The translations under genes were made by a program, and so were the position numbers. Source: FCB group bacterium (GTDB lineage Bacteria; Zixibacteria; MSB-5A5; GN15; JAAZOE01). Taken from it: DNA of 64,000 bases. Numbering within the stretch: position 1 is the first letter of the stretch; each line of letters begins with the position of its first letter. The DNA lies in the NCBI GenBank assembly GCA_024231695.1, contig JAAEQF010000083.1, positions 1 to 64,000 on the forward strand. Direction: 5' to 3'. Below the pieces are notes generated by a model. It was not told where the DNA came from. It saw nothing but the letters and a program-made list of their open reading frames with translations, and ran no database searches. Positions 28,907 to 38,974 of this stretch are shown here, in pieces.

Positions 28907-30493
28907 TCAAATGCCGCCGTATTCCAGGTAATACTCTGCCCGTAATTTTTCTCCAGTGCCCCGCTCTAAAAGCGTTGTCCAATCTTCAAGGCACCCGAAG
29001 CGGTAGAAATTCTGGACCAGAAATTCCCGGGTATGCTGATTATCCAGAATCGAACCGTATTTCACTACCAGATAGTTGTAAGTTTGGGCTGCTATGCAGG
29101 AAGCAATCAGCCGGTTTTGAAGTCCGACCGGGTCAGAAATATACTCCGTTTGCAGCGCCCAGGGTTTCTGTTCTACCGAGCAGGGAAACATCATCAGTTC
29201 CTGGAATATTTGGCCATAAATCCGGTCCAGATCAGAGAAAGGTTTTCTATATAATTCCCGTTCAAAACGAAGCTGAACCAGCATCAACCGCAGATAATAG
29301 AGGCGGAAAAATTCACGAGCCGTTGCCAACTCCGACACCGCCGGTGCCGGTAATCCACCGTATTTCTGCTTCCAGCCATCCAAATCAATCAGACCGGAGA
29401 AGATATGAGCCATTGCCTCATCAAAACAAGGAGCCGGTGGCCCAGAAAACAGAAATTCCCGTTGGTCGATATTCGCCAAATATATCGCCCGCCCGGTTTT
29501 CCGGAATAACCGATCCATTGAATTACGACCGTTTTTAAGCTCGATTACGACCCTGATATCATTAGGCGTATGAATGTCAAAGACGCTCGCCGTGCTGCCC
29601 TCTGACAACATGTTAACGGTATAATATATCGGTGTGGCATCAAGGCTTACGCCTATACCCTTAAAGGTATTCTTTAATGCTCGCAACTGACGATCGGCAC
29701 CATAATACGGCTCGTACTGAAGCTTCAATTGTTGCTCGGCATAATCGATATCCCCAATATGCATCTCGGTCAGATTAAGCGAGCCTCTTAGGGAATCAAG
29801 GCCTTTCCGATAGGCACCGGCGGATAATTCTTCCAAATCATCAAGCAATCCCCAGTAAGCCTCCCGGTCAATACCGTCCGCCTTCAACATTAAATCATAA
29901 TAGGAATTATAGCCGAGCCTGACCGCCGCTTGATTTCGCATTCGCGCCAGTGTTCCCAGACCATCGGCTACATCCTGCCCCATTCCCGTCAAGACGTTGT
30001 AGATTTCCTCGCGACGAAAACGGTTCGGCTCGGAACCAAGCGTTTCAGTTAACTCAAGTCGAGTTAATTGTCGTCCGTTATAATCAAATCTTTGGCCATC
30101 AACCACCGCCGCCAGTGAATCAGTCATTTTCTTGATTGGGCGGCTGTAATCAATCACTGTTCGCAAATGTTTCCGCTGAATCAATTCCAGTTTTCGTTGA
30201 TAACGTCCATCATCGACCGCGACTGCGTACCTTTGCAATTTCGAAAATCGCTCAGGGTCACCCAAGAAAGCTGTCTGGGCCTTTTGATAAAAATCCAGAG
30301 AATCAGCTAGGCTGGAACTCATATTTTTCCAGCCCTGTAGAGCCAACTGCCTTTTCAGGAATTCGGCTCGGGATTCATAATCATCGACAAAAGCGGTGAT
30401 TTCAGATTGTGTTACCTGCTGAGTTCGGCATGATAACGTTCCCAACAGAACAAGCAGGATAATTGAACATAAGATGTGGATTTTCATCGCCAC
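28907..30493 (-). CDS. M2 (ACE-like) peptidase-family lipoprotein lacking HExxH
   Basis: Lipobox LLGTLSCRTQ; overall M2/M3 gluzincin-like helical protein (ARMRNQAAVRLGYNSYYDLMLKADGI); HExxH-equivalent reads LFRKTGRAIY. Confidence 0.7.
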   Translation of the reverse strand: MAMKIHILCSIILLVLLGTLSCRTQQVTQSEITAFVDDYESRAEFLKRQLALQGWKNMSSSLADSLDFYQKAQTAFLGDPERFSKLQRYAVAVDDGRYQRKLELIQRKHLRTVIDYSRPIKKMTDSLAAVVDGQRFDYNGRQLTRLELTETLGSEPNRFRREEIYNVLTGMGQDVADGLGTLARMRNQAAVRLGYNSYYDLMLKADGIDREAYWGLLDDLEELSAGAYRKGLDSLRGSLNLTEMHIGDIDYAEQQLKLQYEPYYGADRQLRALKNTFKGIGVSLDATPIYYTVNMLSEGSTASVFDIHTPNDIRVVIELKNGRNSMDRLFRKTGRAIYLANIDQREFLFSGPPAPCFDEAMAHIFSGLIDLDGWKQKYGGLPAPAVSELATAREFFRLYYLRLMLVQLRFERELYRKPFSDLDRIYGQIFQELMMFPCSVEQKPWALQTEYISDPVGLQNRLIASCIAAQTYNYLVVKYGSILDNQHTREFLVQNFYRFGCLEDWTTLLERGTGEKLRAEYYLEYGGI

Positions 30494-30494
30494 C

Positions 30495-30923
30495 TCACTT
30501 GTCGATAAAATACTCCAGCGCCAGCAGATAACCGTCTATACCGAGCCCGCTGATCAGGCCGATGCATACTTCGGTCATAACCGATTTGCGCCGCCACTCT
30601 TCCCTTTGCTGGAGATTCGATATATGCACCTCAACTACCGGCCTGTCTACTGCGGCCAGACAATCGCGCAGGGCATAACTATAATGAGTAAAGGCTCCGG
30701 GATTGATAATTATTCCATCCGCGGTTTGGTATTCGGCATGAATGAAGTCGATCAGGCCGCCCTCATGATTGCTCTGGAAAGATTTGATTTCAAGGCCCAG
30801 TTTTTGACCCTTTTCTTTCATCATCGCTTCGATTTCCGGCAATGTCGTCCGTCCATAAACGTCCGGTTCGCGTCGGCCCAAAAGATTGAGATTGGGTCCA
30901 TTTATAACCAGTATCGTTTTCAT
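30495..30923 (-). CDS. aroQ: Type II 3-dehydroquinate dehydratase
   Basis: ILVINGPNLNLLGRREPDVYG...FQSNHEGGLIDFIH...IINPGAFTHYSYALRD...VEVHISN. Confidence 0.96.
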   Translation of the reverse strand: MKTILVINGPNLNLLGRREPDVYGRTTLPEIEAMMKEKGQKLGLEIKSFQSNHEGGLIDFIHAEYQTADGIIINPGAFTHYSYALRDCLAAVDRPVVEVHISNLQQREEWRRKSVMTEVCIGLISGLGIDGYLLALEYFIDK

Positions 30924-32026
30924 CGAATGCTCCGGTTGTTGACAAACTCTTTCATAAAACCAATCGCTTCCAGAACCGCCCTCTCCGACTTGACTGTCTT
31001 CACGGTTGGCCGTCCGATTCGATCCAGGAGTACAAATCGCAAACAGCCATTGTTACTTTTCTTATCGACAAACATGGGAGAGAAATAATCATTCAACTCT
31101 TTTTTAAGCGGTGGCAATTCGGCCACCAAGCTCTCTAATAATCCAAGATAGCGCTTCATGGCAGGGAGGGAAAGCTTTCCGACGGTTTGCGACAGGTGCA
31201 GAGCTCCGATCATTCCGGCCAGTACAGCGGCTCCGTGGCGGTAACGCCGAAGGCCTTCGGCCTTCTCAATTGAATGCCCGAATGTATGACCGAAATTCAA
31301 TATTGCCCGTACGCCGTGATCGCACGTATCTCGCGAGACAATGTCGGCCTTGAACCGGGCCGCCTCGCGCACGAGATACTGCAGTCGTTTTGGATGACGG
31401 AAAAGTGATTCTGGATCGCATTCAACCGCCTCGGTCAAGAATTTCCGTGAGGAGAGAAAACCAACTTTGATGATTTCCCCCAGTCCTTCCAGCATTTCCC
31501 GGTGGCCAAGAGTACCCAGCCAAAATGGATCAATCAGCACTGCCCGGGGCTGATAGAAAGCGCCCAGCAGGTTTTTGCCCAGTTTGTGATTTACACCGAC
31601 TTTACCCCCGATGGACGAATCGACCATGGCCAGAAGCGTCGTCGGTACCTGGATGAAATTAACCCCGCGCATATAGGTCGCGGCCACCATCCCGGCCGTA
31701 TCGCCGACAACGCCCCCACCGAAAGCAATAATGGTATCGCGTCGCCCCATCCGAATATCGAACAGGTGATCATAAAGGCGGTTTACGGTCAGTTGCGACT
31801 TGTACTTCTCCCCGTCACCGATCATAATCGGAATAGTTTCCAGGCGACCGGGCAAAAGCCTATTGATCAAAGCCCGGCCGTGTAAAGCATACACATTGGG
31901 ATTAGAAATAATAACCGCCCGCCCGGTGTCGCTGACAATCCGGGCCACTTGCCTTTTATGATCGGAAAAGACAATCGGGTAATTGTTCGACCCGGTCTTG
32001 ACCAATATATCTTTTTTGTTAGCCAT
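30920..32026 (-). CDS. aroB: 3-dehydroquinate synthase
   Basis: DTIIAFGGGVVGDTAGMVAATYMRGVNFIQVPTTLLAMVDSSIGGKVGVNH...ILNFGHTFGHSIE. Confidence 0.97.
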   Translation of the reverse strand: MANKKDILVKTGSNNYPIVFSDHKRQVARIVSDTGRAVIISNPNVYALHGRALINRLLPGRLETIPIMIGDGEKYKSQLTVNRLYDHLFDIRMGRRDTIIAFGGGVVGDTAGMVAATYMRGVNFIQVPTTLLAMVDSSIGGKVGVNHKLGKNLLGAFYQPRAVLIDPFWLGTLGHREMLEGLGEIIKVGFLSSRKFLTEAVECDPESLFRHPKRLQYLVREAARFKADIVSRDTCDHGVRAILNFGHTFGHSIEKAEGLRRYRHGAAVLAGMIGALHLSQTVGKLSLPAMKRYLGLLESLVAELPPLKKELNDYFSPMFVDKKSNNGCLRFVLLDRIGRPTVKTVKSERAVLEAIGFMKEFVNNRSIR

Positions 32027-32567
32027 CCCTGCTTAGACTATCCCTAATTTCCTCGGCCACTTCGGTTGGCGTCTTACTATCGGTATCGATAGTATCGTCA
32101 GCCTCCAGATAAAACGGCGTGCGCGTTTCTAGAAGCGATTTGATCCGAGACATGGCTGCCTCTTTCTCGTCGCCTTTGGTGCCACTCAGGGCTTTCAGCA
32201 TCGGCCGCATATCGCTGTCCTGCAAACGCTCATAGACCGTTTCCGGCGATACTTTCAGATAAATCAAATGACCACAGCTTTTCAAGTAGGCCACAGCATG
32301 CTCATCTCCCATGGTGCCGCCGCCCAAAGCAATCACTATTTTTGACTGCTTGGCGGCCATGCGAACGACATCCGATTCGGCAAATCGAAACTTGCCTTCG
32401 CCCAACTGCATGAATATTTCTGGTATTGTTTTCCCGAAATGATCCTCGACTACCTTATCGGTATCGACGAATTCATATCCTATTTGCTCAGCCAGAATTT
32501 TTCCGGTTTCGGTTTTTCCCGAACCTGAAAAACCGCATAGAAGTAAAACCGCCGGCATATCTTTCAT
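32019..32567 (-). CDS. aroK: Shikimate kinase
   Basis: LLCGFSGSGKTETGKILAEQIGYEFVDTDKVVEDHFGKTIPEIF...IALGGGT. Confidence 0.95.
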   Translation of the reverse strand: MKDMPAVLLLCGFSGSGKTETGKILAEQIGYEFVDTDKVVEDHFGKTIPEIFMQLGEGKFRFAESDVVRMAAKQSKIVIALGGGTMGDEHAVAYLKSCGHLIYLKVSPETVYERLQDSDMRPMLKALSGTKGDEKEAAMSRIKSLLETRTPFYLEADDTIDTDSKTPTEVAEEIRDSLSRDG

Positions 32568-32569
32568 TG

Positions 32570-33418
32570 CTAATCCTCACTTATTGACAATTGTTTACAG
32601 ATATTCTGCCCCAGGCCATCAATGTCTATTTCCCTCTCCGTCCAGACATTATACGATGTCAGGGCCTGTATCACCAGCATTGAAATCCCATTTATCGTCC
32701 GGCATTCACTTTTTTTAGCCCGGTTTAAAAAAACAGTTTCCCGGGGCCGGTACACTAAATCATAACATAATGGTTTTCCGGCAAAGCGAAACGATTCCGG
32801 CATGGGCGATATATCACGATATTCAAAACCGCCCAAAGGAGTACAGTTTATTATCAGATCGAATTTATCGTTGTCGATTATATCATCATAACAACCGCCC
32901 TGCAATTGGGCCGCCTCGGAATACTCGTTTACCTCCGAGGCAAAGCGGGTCGATTTTTCCCGGTCTCGCCCGATAATTTTAATTTCGGTTTGAGGATATT
33001 CTCGAAGAAGAGCCCAGATAACCGCCCGCGCTGCACCGCCGTGCCCCATAACCATAATCTTTTTCAATTCCTGGGTCAGACGGCGTATAGGATAAATAAA
33101 TCCGGCCGTATCGGTATTCAAACCGAACAAGGAACCATCGCGTGTCTTGATCGAGTTGACCGCACCGATTTGCCGGGCCTCATAACTGGAAAAGTCAAGA
33201 TATGGCATGATTGCCCGCTTGTGCGGAATAGTGACCGAGATTCCGTCGAGTTTTTTCAAGTCTTCCTTAAGCTCAGGTAGCCTGCTAATAGGTTGGTCAA
33301 ATATTGTAAACTCGATCGCGATTCCTTCCAGTTTGGCTATTTGTGAAAATATTTCTGGCGAAAGCGAATAAGATATCCCCTGCCCCACCAGTCCAAAATG
33401 AAAAGGGCCTTCGCTCAC
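32570..33418 (-). CDS. aroE: Shikimate dehydrogenase
   Basis: FGLVGQGISYSLSPEIF...GISVTIPHKRAIMPYLD...IGAVNSI...GLNTDTAGF...INCTPLGG. Confidence 0.95.
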   Translation of the reverse strand: MSEGPFHFGLVGQGISYSLSPEIFSQIAKLEGIAIEFTIFDQPISRLPELKEDLKKLDGISVTIPHKRAIMPYLDFSSYEARQIGAVNSIKTRDGSLFGLNTDTAGFIYPIRRLTQELKKIMVMGHGGAARAVIWALLREYPQTEIKIIGRDREKSTRFASEVNEYSEAAQLQGGCYDDIIDNDKFDLIINCTPLGGFEYRDISPMPESFRFAGKPLCYDLVYRPRETVFLNRAKKSECRTINGISMLVIQALTSYNVWTEREIDIDGLGQNICKQLSISED

Positions 33419-34767
33419 AACCTCAAGCCTTCCAGCATAGTAAAGAAATTCGGGCAGGAAGTCTCCACCGCCTCACTGTTGGTGATAACCGTTTTGCCAT
33501 GAGCGGCCATGCCGGCAACGGCGAAGGCCATGGCAATACGATGATCGCCGAACGAATCAAGCTCAGCCCCGCTAAGATCCTCGACGCCCTCAATGATAAA
33601 ACCGTCGGGCAGTTCCCCAACTTTGACACCCATCAAGCTCAAATTTGCCACAACCGCCCTGATCCGATCAGTTTCCTTGACGCGCAGTTCCGACGCATCC
33701 CGAAATATGGTTGTGCCCTCCGTCTGCGCCGCCAGAACGGCCAGAATGGGTATTTCGTCGATCAGGTTGGGAACAACATCGCCGGATACTTTGCGAGACC
33801 TCAATTTTGCATAGGATATTTCGATATCCCCTACCGGCTCGCCCGACAATTCCCGCCTGTTTTTTATTATTAAATTCGCGCCCATTCTTTTCAAAATGGT
33901 CAAAAAGGCGCTGCGCGTCGGATTCAGTCCGACATCCTTGATTATCAGATGGCTATTGCGAACCATCAAGGCCAGCGCAATAAAATACGATGCTGTCGAT
34001 AAGTCGCCGGGGATTTCCACCGTTCCTCCAGCCAATGCTGTCCCGCCATTCAGGATTATTGCGCGTTTATATTCTTCGGTGTCCAATACCCGTTTCTTTT
34101 TGCGAGGATCATCAGGATCGGGAACAATTCTGGACTTGACATCCTCTACCTTAATACTGCCGCCAAAATGAGCAATCATTCGTTCTGTATGATCGCGAGT
34201 CAGGTTCTTTTCCCGGATTGTAACGGCATTACCCGAGGCCAGTCCGGCCAATAGCAAGGACGATTTAATCTGAGCCGAAGCTAATGGCATCGTATAATCG
34301 ATCGGTATCAGCAATCCCGGAGCGATGTTCAACGGAGCGATATCATGTTCACCAGCATCAATAGCGGCATTCATCTGCCGCAATGGATCGACAATTCGCT
34401 TCATTGGTCTTTGCGAAAGCGAATCATCGCCGATCAGTCGTGCGGTCACGCCGGCTCCGGCTAATAGACCGGCCAGCAGTCTCATCGTTGTCCCGGAATT
34501 GCCGCATTCAATTGGTCCATCGGGATCGGCAATTCTGTTCGGCGGTGTCAGCTGCACCGTGCCGTTGTCTTTTTCTACCTGCGCCCCCAAGGCACGCACA
34601 GCTTCAAGCGAGTGATTGCAGTCGGCTCCATCGGCGTAATTGACCGCCACCACTTTTTCCTGACATAACAATGACATAAGGGCGACTCGATGTGAGATAG
34701 ACTTGTCTCCGGGTAGGGTTAGACAGCCCTGGATTTTCTTGCAGCGTTCTATTTTTATTTCGCTCAC
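33415..34767 (-). CDS. aroA: 3-phosphoshikimate 1-carboxyvinyltransferase (EPSP synthase)
   Basis: LPGDKSISHRVALMS...ECGNSGTTMRLLAGLLAG...RVKETDRIRAV...SFGDHRIAMAFAVAG. Confidence 0.97.
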   Translation of the reverse strand: MSEIKIERCKKIQGCLTLPGDKSISHRVALMSLLCQEKVVAVNYADGADCNHSLEAVRALGAQVEKDNGTVQLTPPNRIADPDGPIECGNSGTTMRLLAGLLAGAGVTARLIGDDSLSQRPMKRIVDPLRQMNAAIDAGEHDIAPLNIAPGLLIPIDYTMPLASAQIKSSLLLAGLASGNAVTIREKNLTRDHTERMIAHFGGSIKVEDVKSRIVPDPDDPRKKKRVLDTEEYKRAIILNGGTALAGGTVEIPGDLSTASYFIALALMVRNSHLIIKDVGLNPTRSAFLTILKRMGANLIIKNRRELSGEPVGDIEISYAKLRSRKVSGDVVPNLIDEIPILAVLAAQTEGTTIFRDASELRVKETDRIRAVVANLSLMGVKVGELPDGFIIEGVEDLSGAELDSFGDHRIAMAFAVAGMAAHGKTVITNSEAVETSCPNFFTMLEGLRL

Positions 34768-34802
34768 TGATTACTCCGTCAAAATCACAATATGTTCGAA
34801 AG

Positions 34803-36569
34803 CTACATTTCTTCCGGCGCTTCGATCCCCAAAAGATATAAGCCCTCTTTTAAAACCGTCTGCACCGCCGCTATCAAAAGCATACGCGCCCGTGTCGCCT
34901 TTTCGTCATCGGAAATAATTTTTATCAGCCGGCCCTCGGCATCCTTACGCTGATAAAAACGATTGAAAACCGCTGCCAACTCCAAAAGATATTCGGCCAT
35001 CATACTGGGTTCATATTTCTTGGCCGCCGATTCGACGACCTGACCGAAACGATAGAGTTGGAGCAGAAGTTCCTTCTCCTCAAACGACTCATACTGATCG
35101 AAATCGACGTCAGGCTTTACAGAACCTCCGAATTTGCGCAGCAAGGCCGACAAACGCGCATGAGTATATTGCAGGTACGGCCCGGTTTCACCTTCGAAAT
35201 TGAGCACTTCTTCCCAGGAAAAATTGACATCTTTATGTTTCTTCACTCCCAGGTCGGCGAATATTATCGCCCCCAGGGCTACCGTCCGAGCCGTCTTATC
35301 CAGATCGGGAAGATTCGGGTTTTTGCTTTTAATAATTTGTGTGGCCTTTTCCACGGCCGTGTTGATAACGTCATCGAGGAAAACGATATTTCCCTTGCGA
35401 GTGGACATGGCCTGATCTTTAAATCGTATCCAACCGAATTCGACATGCACCAGCCGGTCGGCGTAATCCTCTCCCAGCAGTTCGACTACTTTGAAAACCT
35501 GTTTGAAATGTTCGCGCTGAGCTGATCCGACGACATAAATCGCCTTGTCAAAATGAAATTGCTCGTGACGGAAAAATATCCCGGCCAGATCGCGTGTGGC
35601 ATATAGAGTAGCACCATCCGCCTTTTTCAATAGGCAGGGCGTCATATCGAAATCATCCAGCTTGACTACCAACGCGCCCTCGGATTCGACGGCCAGCCCG
35701 GCCTCTTTAAGTCTATTTACCGCCGGCTCTGTTTTGTCATTATAAAATGACTCACCAGTATAATGATCAAACCTGACTCCAAGGGTGTCGTAAATACGCT
35801 GAAATTCTTCCAGTGAATATTCCTTGAACAGGTTCCAAAGGGCAGTCGCCTCTTTATCGCCCTCCTCTAATCCCTTGAATGCGGTTCGAGCCTCATCGCC
35901 AAGCGCTGGATTTTCTTCCTCTTCGCTATGAAAACGAACATAGAGATCGAAAAGCGTATCAATCGGTTTCTTTTTCAGTTCCGCCTCATCGCCCCACTTT
36001 TGAAAGGCGACGATCATCTTGCCGAATTGAGTGCCCCAATCGCCCAGATGATTGATCCCGATAGTGTTGTAACCCAGTTTATGGTAAAGGCGATAGAGAG
36101 AATTACCCAGCGCGGTTGAGCGCAGATGCCCGACTCCGAATGGCTTGGCGATATTCGGTGAGGAAAAGTCGATAACGATATTTTTTTCCTGACCGACTTT
36201 TTGACTGCCATAAGCATTTCCCTCGCGGTGAATACCGGGCAGAACTTCTTTGGCCAAATCAGGTACGGTAACGGTAAAGTTGATATATGGTCCGGTAATT
36301 GAATAGCCGCTCACCTCAAGCTTTTCCGCTATATTGGCGGCAATTACGGGCGGCTTTTCTTTGAGTACACCCGCCAGGAAAAAAGCCGGAAAGGCAAAAT
36401 CGCCCATTTTATGATCCCGCGGCCTTTCAATTTTGCCGTAGAGAAAATCTTCCAGTTTCTCCGGCTCTACTTTGAAAAATGCGGCGATATCCTCAAATCT
36501 ATCCTTATAAGCCGCCTCAACAGCCTGGATTAAATGGCGGGCGATATCTCTTTTAAATACGTTTTCCAT
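34803..36569 (-). CDS. argS: Arginyl-tRNA synthetase
   Basis: IVIDFSSPNIAKPFGVGHLRSTALGNSLYRLYHKLGYNTIGINHLGDWGTQFGK; C-terminal DALR domain. Confidence 0.97.
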   Translation of the reverse strand: MENVFKRDIARHLIQAVEAAYKDRFEDIAAFFKVEPEKLEDFLYGKIERPRDHKMGDFAFPAFFLAGVLKEKPPVIAANIAEKLEVSGYSITGPYINFTVTVPDLAKEVLPGIHREGNAYGSQKVGQEKNIVIDFSSPNIAKPFGVGHLRSTALGNSLYRLYHKLGYNTIGINHLGDWGTQFGKMIVAFQKWGDEAELKKKPIDTLFDLYVRFHSEEEENPALGDEARTAFKGLEEGDKEATALWNLFKEYSLEEFQRIYDTLGVRFDHYTGESFYNDKTEPAVNRLKEAGLAVESEGALVVKLDDFDMTPCLLKKADGATLYATRDLAGIFFRHEQFHFDKAIYVVGSAQREHFKQVFKVVELLGEDYADRLVHVEFGWIRFKDQAMSTRKGNIVFLDDVINTAVEKATQIIKSKNPNLPDLDKTARTVALGAIIFADLGVKKHKDVNFSWEEVLNFEGETGPYLQYTHARLSALLRKFGGSVKPDVDFDQYESFEEKELLLQLYRFGQVVESAAKKYEPSMMAEYLLELAAVFNRFYQRKDAEGRLIKIISDDEKATRARMLLIAAVQTVLKEGLYLLGIEAPEEM

Positions 36570-36671
36570 CTATCCACTTTCCCGTTCGTCAATCTGTTAA
36601 TGTAATTACGAGCGATCCGAAGCGCAACTTTATATTTGGGACGTTTTGTAAGCCTCGCCGGCCAACTGGCA

Positions 36672-37952
36672 TCAACCGGTCATTTTATAATCGGTTTTAA
36701 TAATAAATCCTTCGGGTGTGAACTTCTCCGCTTTACGAAAAGCAACGTAGTAGATCACCGCCGAAATAATATATAGAATTATCGCCACTACCAATGAAAC
36801 GGTGTATCCGTGCTTTTCGATAACATATCCCCCGATCTGAGTGGATATCATCCATGAGGATGTCCAGGCGAACATCAGGAAAGCATTGACCAGGGCATGC
36901 ATTGATTTGGGGACCATCTCCATGGCAAAATTAGTTCCGATCGGATGGCCCATATTCATGAGAGCGCCCCGCAGAAGAAAAGCGAGGAAGACCAGCGGAA
37001 AGTTGTAGCTGAAAGCCAATATCAGCATGAACGGTATCGAAGCCAATTCGGTAAAAACCATGGTCCGCACCATTCCCAATTTTCGCACCAGAATCGGCCC
37101 GGCCATAATCCCGATAAACATGGTCAGGTTCACCAGACCAAAGTACAGGCCGATCTCATCCGGCTCCCGACCGAACCGATCACGAAAGAACAGGTTGAGA
37201 AACGGGATGATCATCCCGGCTCCGGTACCGACGACGAAATACGGCAGACTGAGTTTGAACAGAAGCCCTTTCAAAGGCGCTAATGAGCGAAAACTCATTT
37301 CGAGGCGATCCTCGTCCGCCAGACGTTTCGGCATCTCGATCAAGCTGAAAGGGAAAAGCGCCAATAGTGAAAAAAGTATGCCGACGGTCATGGCCAGTCG
37401 ATGGGCTCCGATCATATCATAGCCGGCCGTACCTGCAAAATATTCAACCATTTCGCCGAAAACAAGTGATCCGATCACACCGGCAACAACGGCAATCCCG
37501 AATGAAAGCGAAAACAGATAGGGTCTTTCCGTTGGCGACGAATTACGCATAAAAAACGGCGCCGCAGCGATGCGATAAAAGGTCATCATCGCTCCGGTGA
37601 GAAAATACGCTGCCCAGATCAGTTCCTTGACATCGGTATAGATGGTAAACAGGCCGAAAACCACAAACAGCAGGGTGGAGATAATCAACACCGGCTTGAG
37701 ACGCACCCGGGATAAGAGCACGGCTCCGGGGATAGATACCAGGGTCATACCGATTGCCCCGGCGGATAAAACCGAGCCGATAAATCCTTCGCCATATCCC
37801 TTTTCGCGAAGATAGAGATTAAGCAGCAGCATAAACGAGGAGAAAGTCATCCCGATAAAAAAGGCGCCCAGAAGATACTTGCGCGCGTTCGGCGTAAGCT
37901 TTTTCAAATCGCCGATGTAAGTTGTTATTCCAACTCTGATGCGGTCAATCAT
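36672..37952 (-). CDS. MFS transporter
   Basis: About 12 TM segments; start MIDRIRVG at 37952 gives a 4-nt overlap with the trpD-like gene. Confidence 0.88.
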   Translation of the reverse strand: MIDRIRVGITTYIGDLKKLTPNARKYLLGAFFIGMTFSSFMLLLNLYLREKGYGEGFIGSVLSAGAIGMTLVSIPGAVLLSRVRLKPVLIISTLLFVVFGLFTIYTDVKELIWAAYFLTGAMMTFYRIAAAPFFMRNSSPTERPYLFSLSFGIAVVAGVIGSLVFGEMVEYFAGTAGYDMIGAHRLAMTVGILFSLLALFPFSLIEMPKRLADEDRLEMSFRSLAPLKGLLFKLSLPYFVVGTGAGMIIPFLNLFFRDRFGREPDEIGLYFGLVNLTMFIGIMAGPILVRKLGMVRTMVFTELASIPFMLILAFSYNFPLVFLAFLLRGALMNMGHPIGTNFAMEMVPKSMHALVNAFLMFAWTSSWMISTQIGGYVIEKHGYTVSLVVAIILYIISAVIYYVAFRKAEKFTPEGFIIKTDYKMTG

Positions 37953-38968
37953 TTTACGCCCAAGCGTTTGGAAAACGCTTTCCACTCTCCCAGCTTTTCT
38001 TTGGCCTTACCTGATTTGATTGTCTCCACAGCCGCGTCAACGCCCTCCTTGATCGAAGCCGCTTGTCCGGCGGCATAAATCGCCGCTCCGGCATTAAAAG
38101 CGGCTATGTCGAAACAAGCACCCGTTCTGCCTTTTAATATATCGTTAATAATGACCGCATTATGATCGGCGTCGCTTCCTCTAATTTCGCTAATATCGGC
38201 TGCGGCCAAACCGACATCCTCCGCCGTCAGATCATACTTTTTCATATTCACGCCGTCAATTTCAACCAGATGATTAACAGCCGACAAAGACAATTCATCC
38301 AATCCATCTTCGGAAGAAAAGGCCACAACTCTTCCCGTATCGAGTCGCGCCAAAGCCTCGGTTAAAAGCTCCAGTCGTGCGGTCGGATGAACGCCCATAA
38401 CCAAAGCTCCGGATCCGGCCGGTCCGACCAACGGCGTTAATAGATCAAAGGCGGTCATAAACCCCAATTCCCTGCGCGCGCCCAATGTCCAGGTCAGGGT
38501 TGGGTTGAATATCGGTCCAAACATACAACCAATACCGGTTTCCTCAATCGAGGCCACCACTGATTTCGGTCCGCAATCTACTTTAATTCCCAAGGCCATC
38601 AAAACGTCGGCCGATCCGCATGGCGATGACACAGCCCGGTTGATATGCTTGGCGATTTTCACTCCGGCCGCCGCGGCCACAATTGATGCCACCGTGGAAA
38701 TATTAAAGGTCCGGCCGCCATCCCCTCCGGTGCCACAGATATCAACAAGATCAGCCGAATGGATTCCGGTTGCCAAAGATCTTTCCCGAACGGCTTTGAT
38801 CATCCCGGCGATCTCGTCCACCGTCTCCCCTTTGGCCTTCAAGGCCGCCAGGAAGCCACCCAGTTGCGCCGGAGTTGCTTTACCCGACAATATCTTATGC
38901 ATGGCCCGTTCGGATTCTTCGAACCCGATATCATTACCAGCCGTAAGTTGTTCAAGAATTTTCTTCAT
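37949..38968 (-). CDS. trpD: Anthranilate phosphoribosyltransferase-like protein (TrpD family) with altered substrate-site motifs
   Basis: DICGTGGDGGRTFNISTVASIVAAAAGVKIAKHINRAVSSPCGSADVL...SSEDGLDELSL. Confidence 0.8.
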   Translation of the reverse strand: MKKILEQLTAGNDIGFEESERAMHKILSGKATPAQLGGFLAALKAKGETVDEIAGMIKAVRERSLATGIHSADLVDICGTGGDGGRTFNISTVASIVAAAAGVKIAKHINRAVSSPCGSADVLMALGIKVDCGPKSVVASIEETGIGCMFGPIFNPTLTWTLGARRELGFMTAFDLLTPLVGPAGSGALVMGVHPTARLELLTEALARLDTGRVVAFSSEDGLDELSLSAVNHLVEIDGVNMKKYDLTAEDVGLAAADISEIRGSDADHNAVIINDILKGRTGACFDIAAFNAGAAIYAAGQAASIKEGVDAAVETIKSGKAKEKLGEWKAFSKRLGVK

Positions 38969-38974
38969 ATCATC

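Noticed and set aside
30474-31088. 204-aa plus-strand ORF opposite aroQ/aroB
   Set aside because: Antisense to two well-supported genes.
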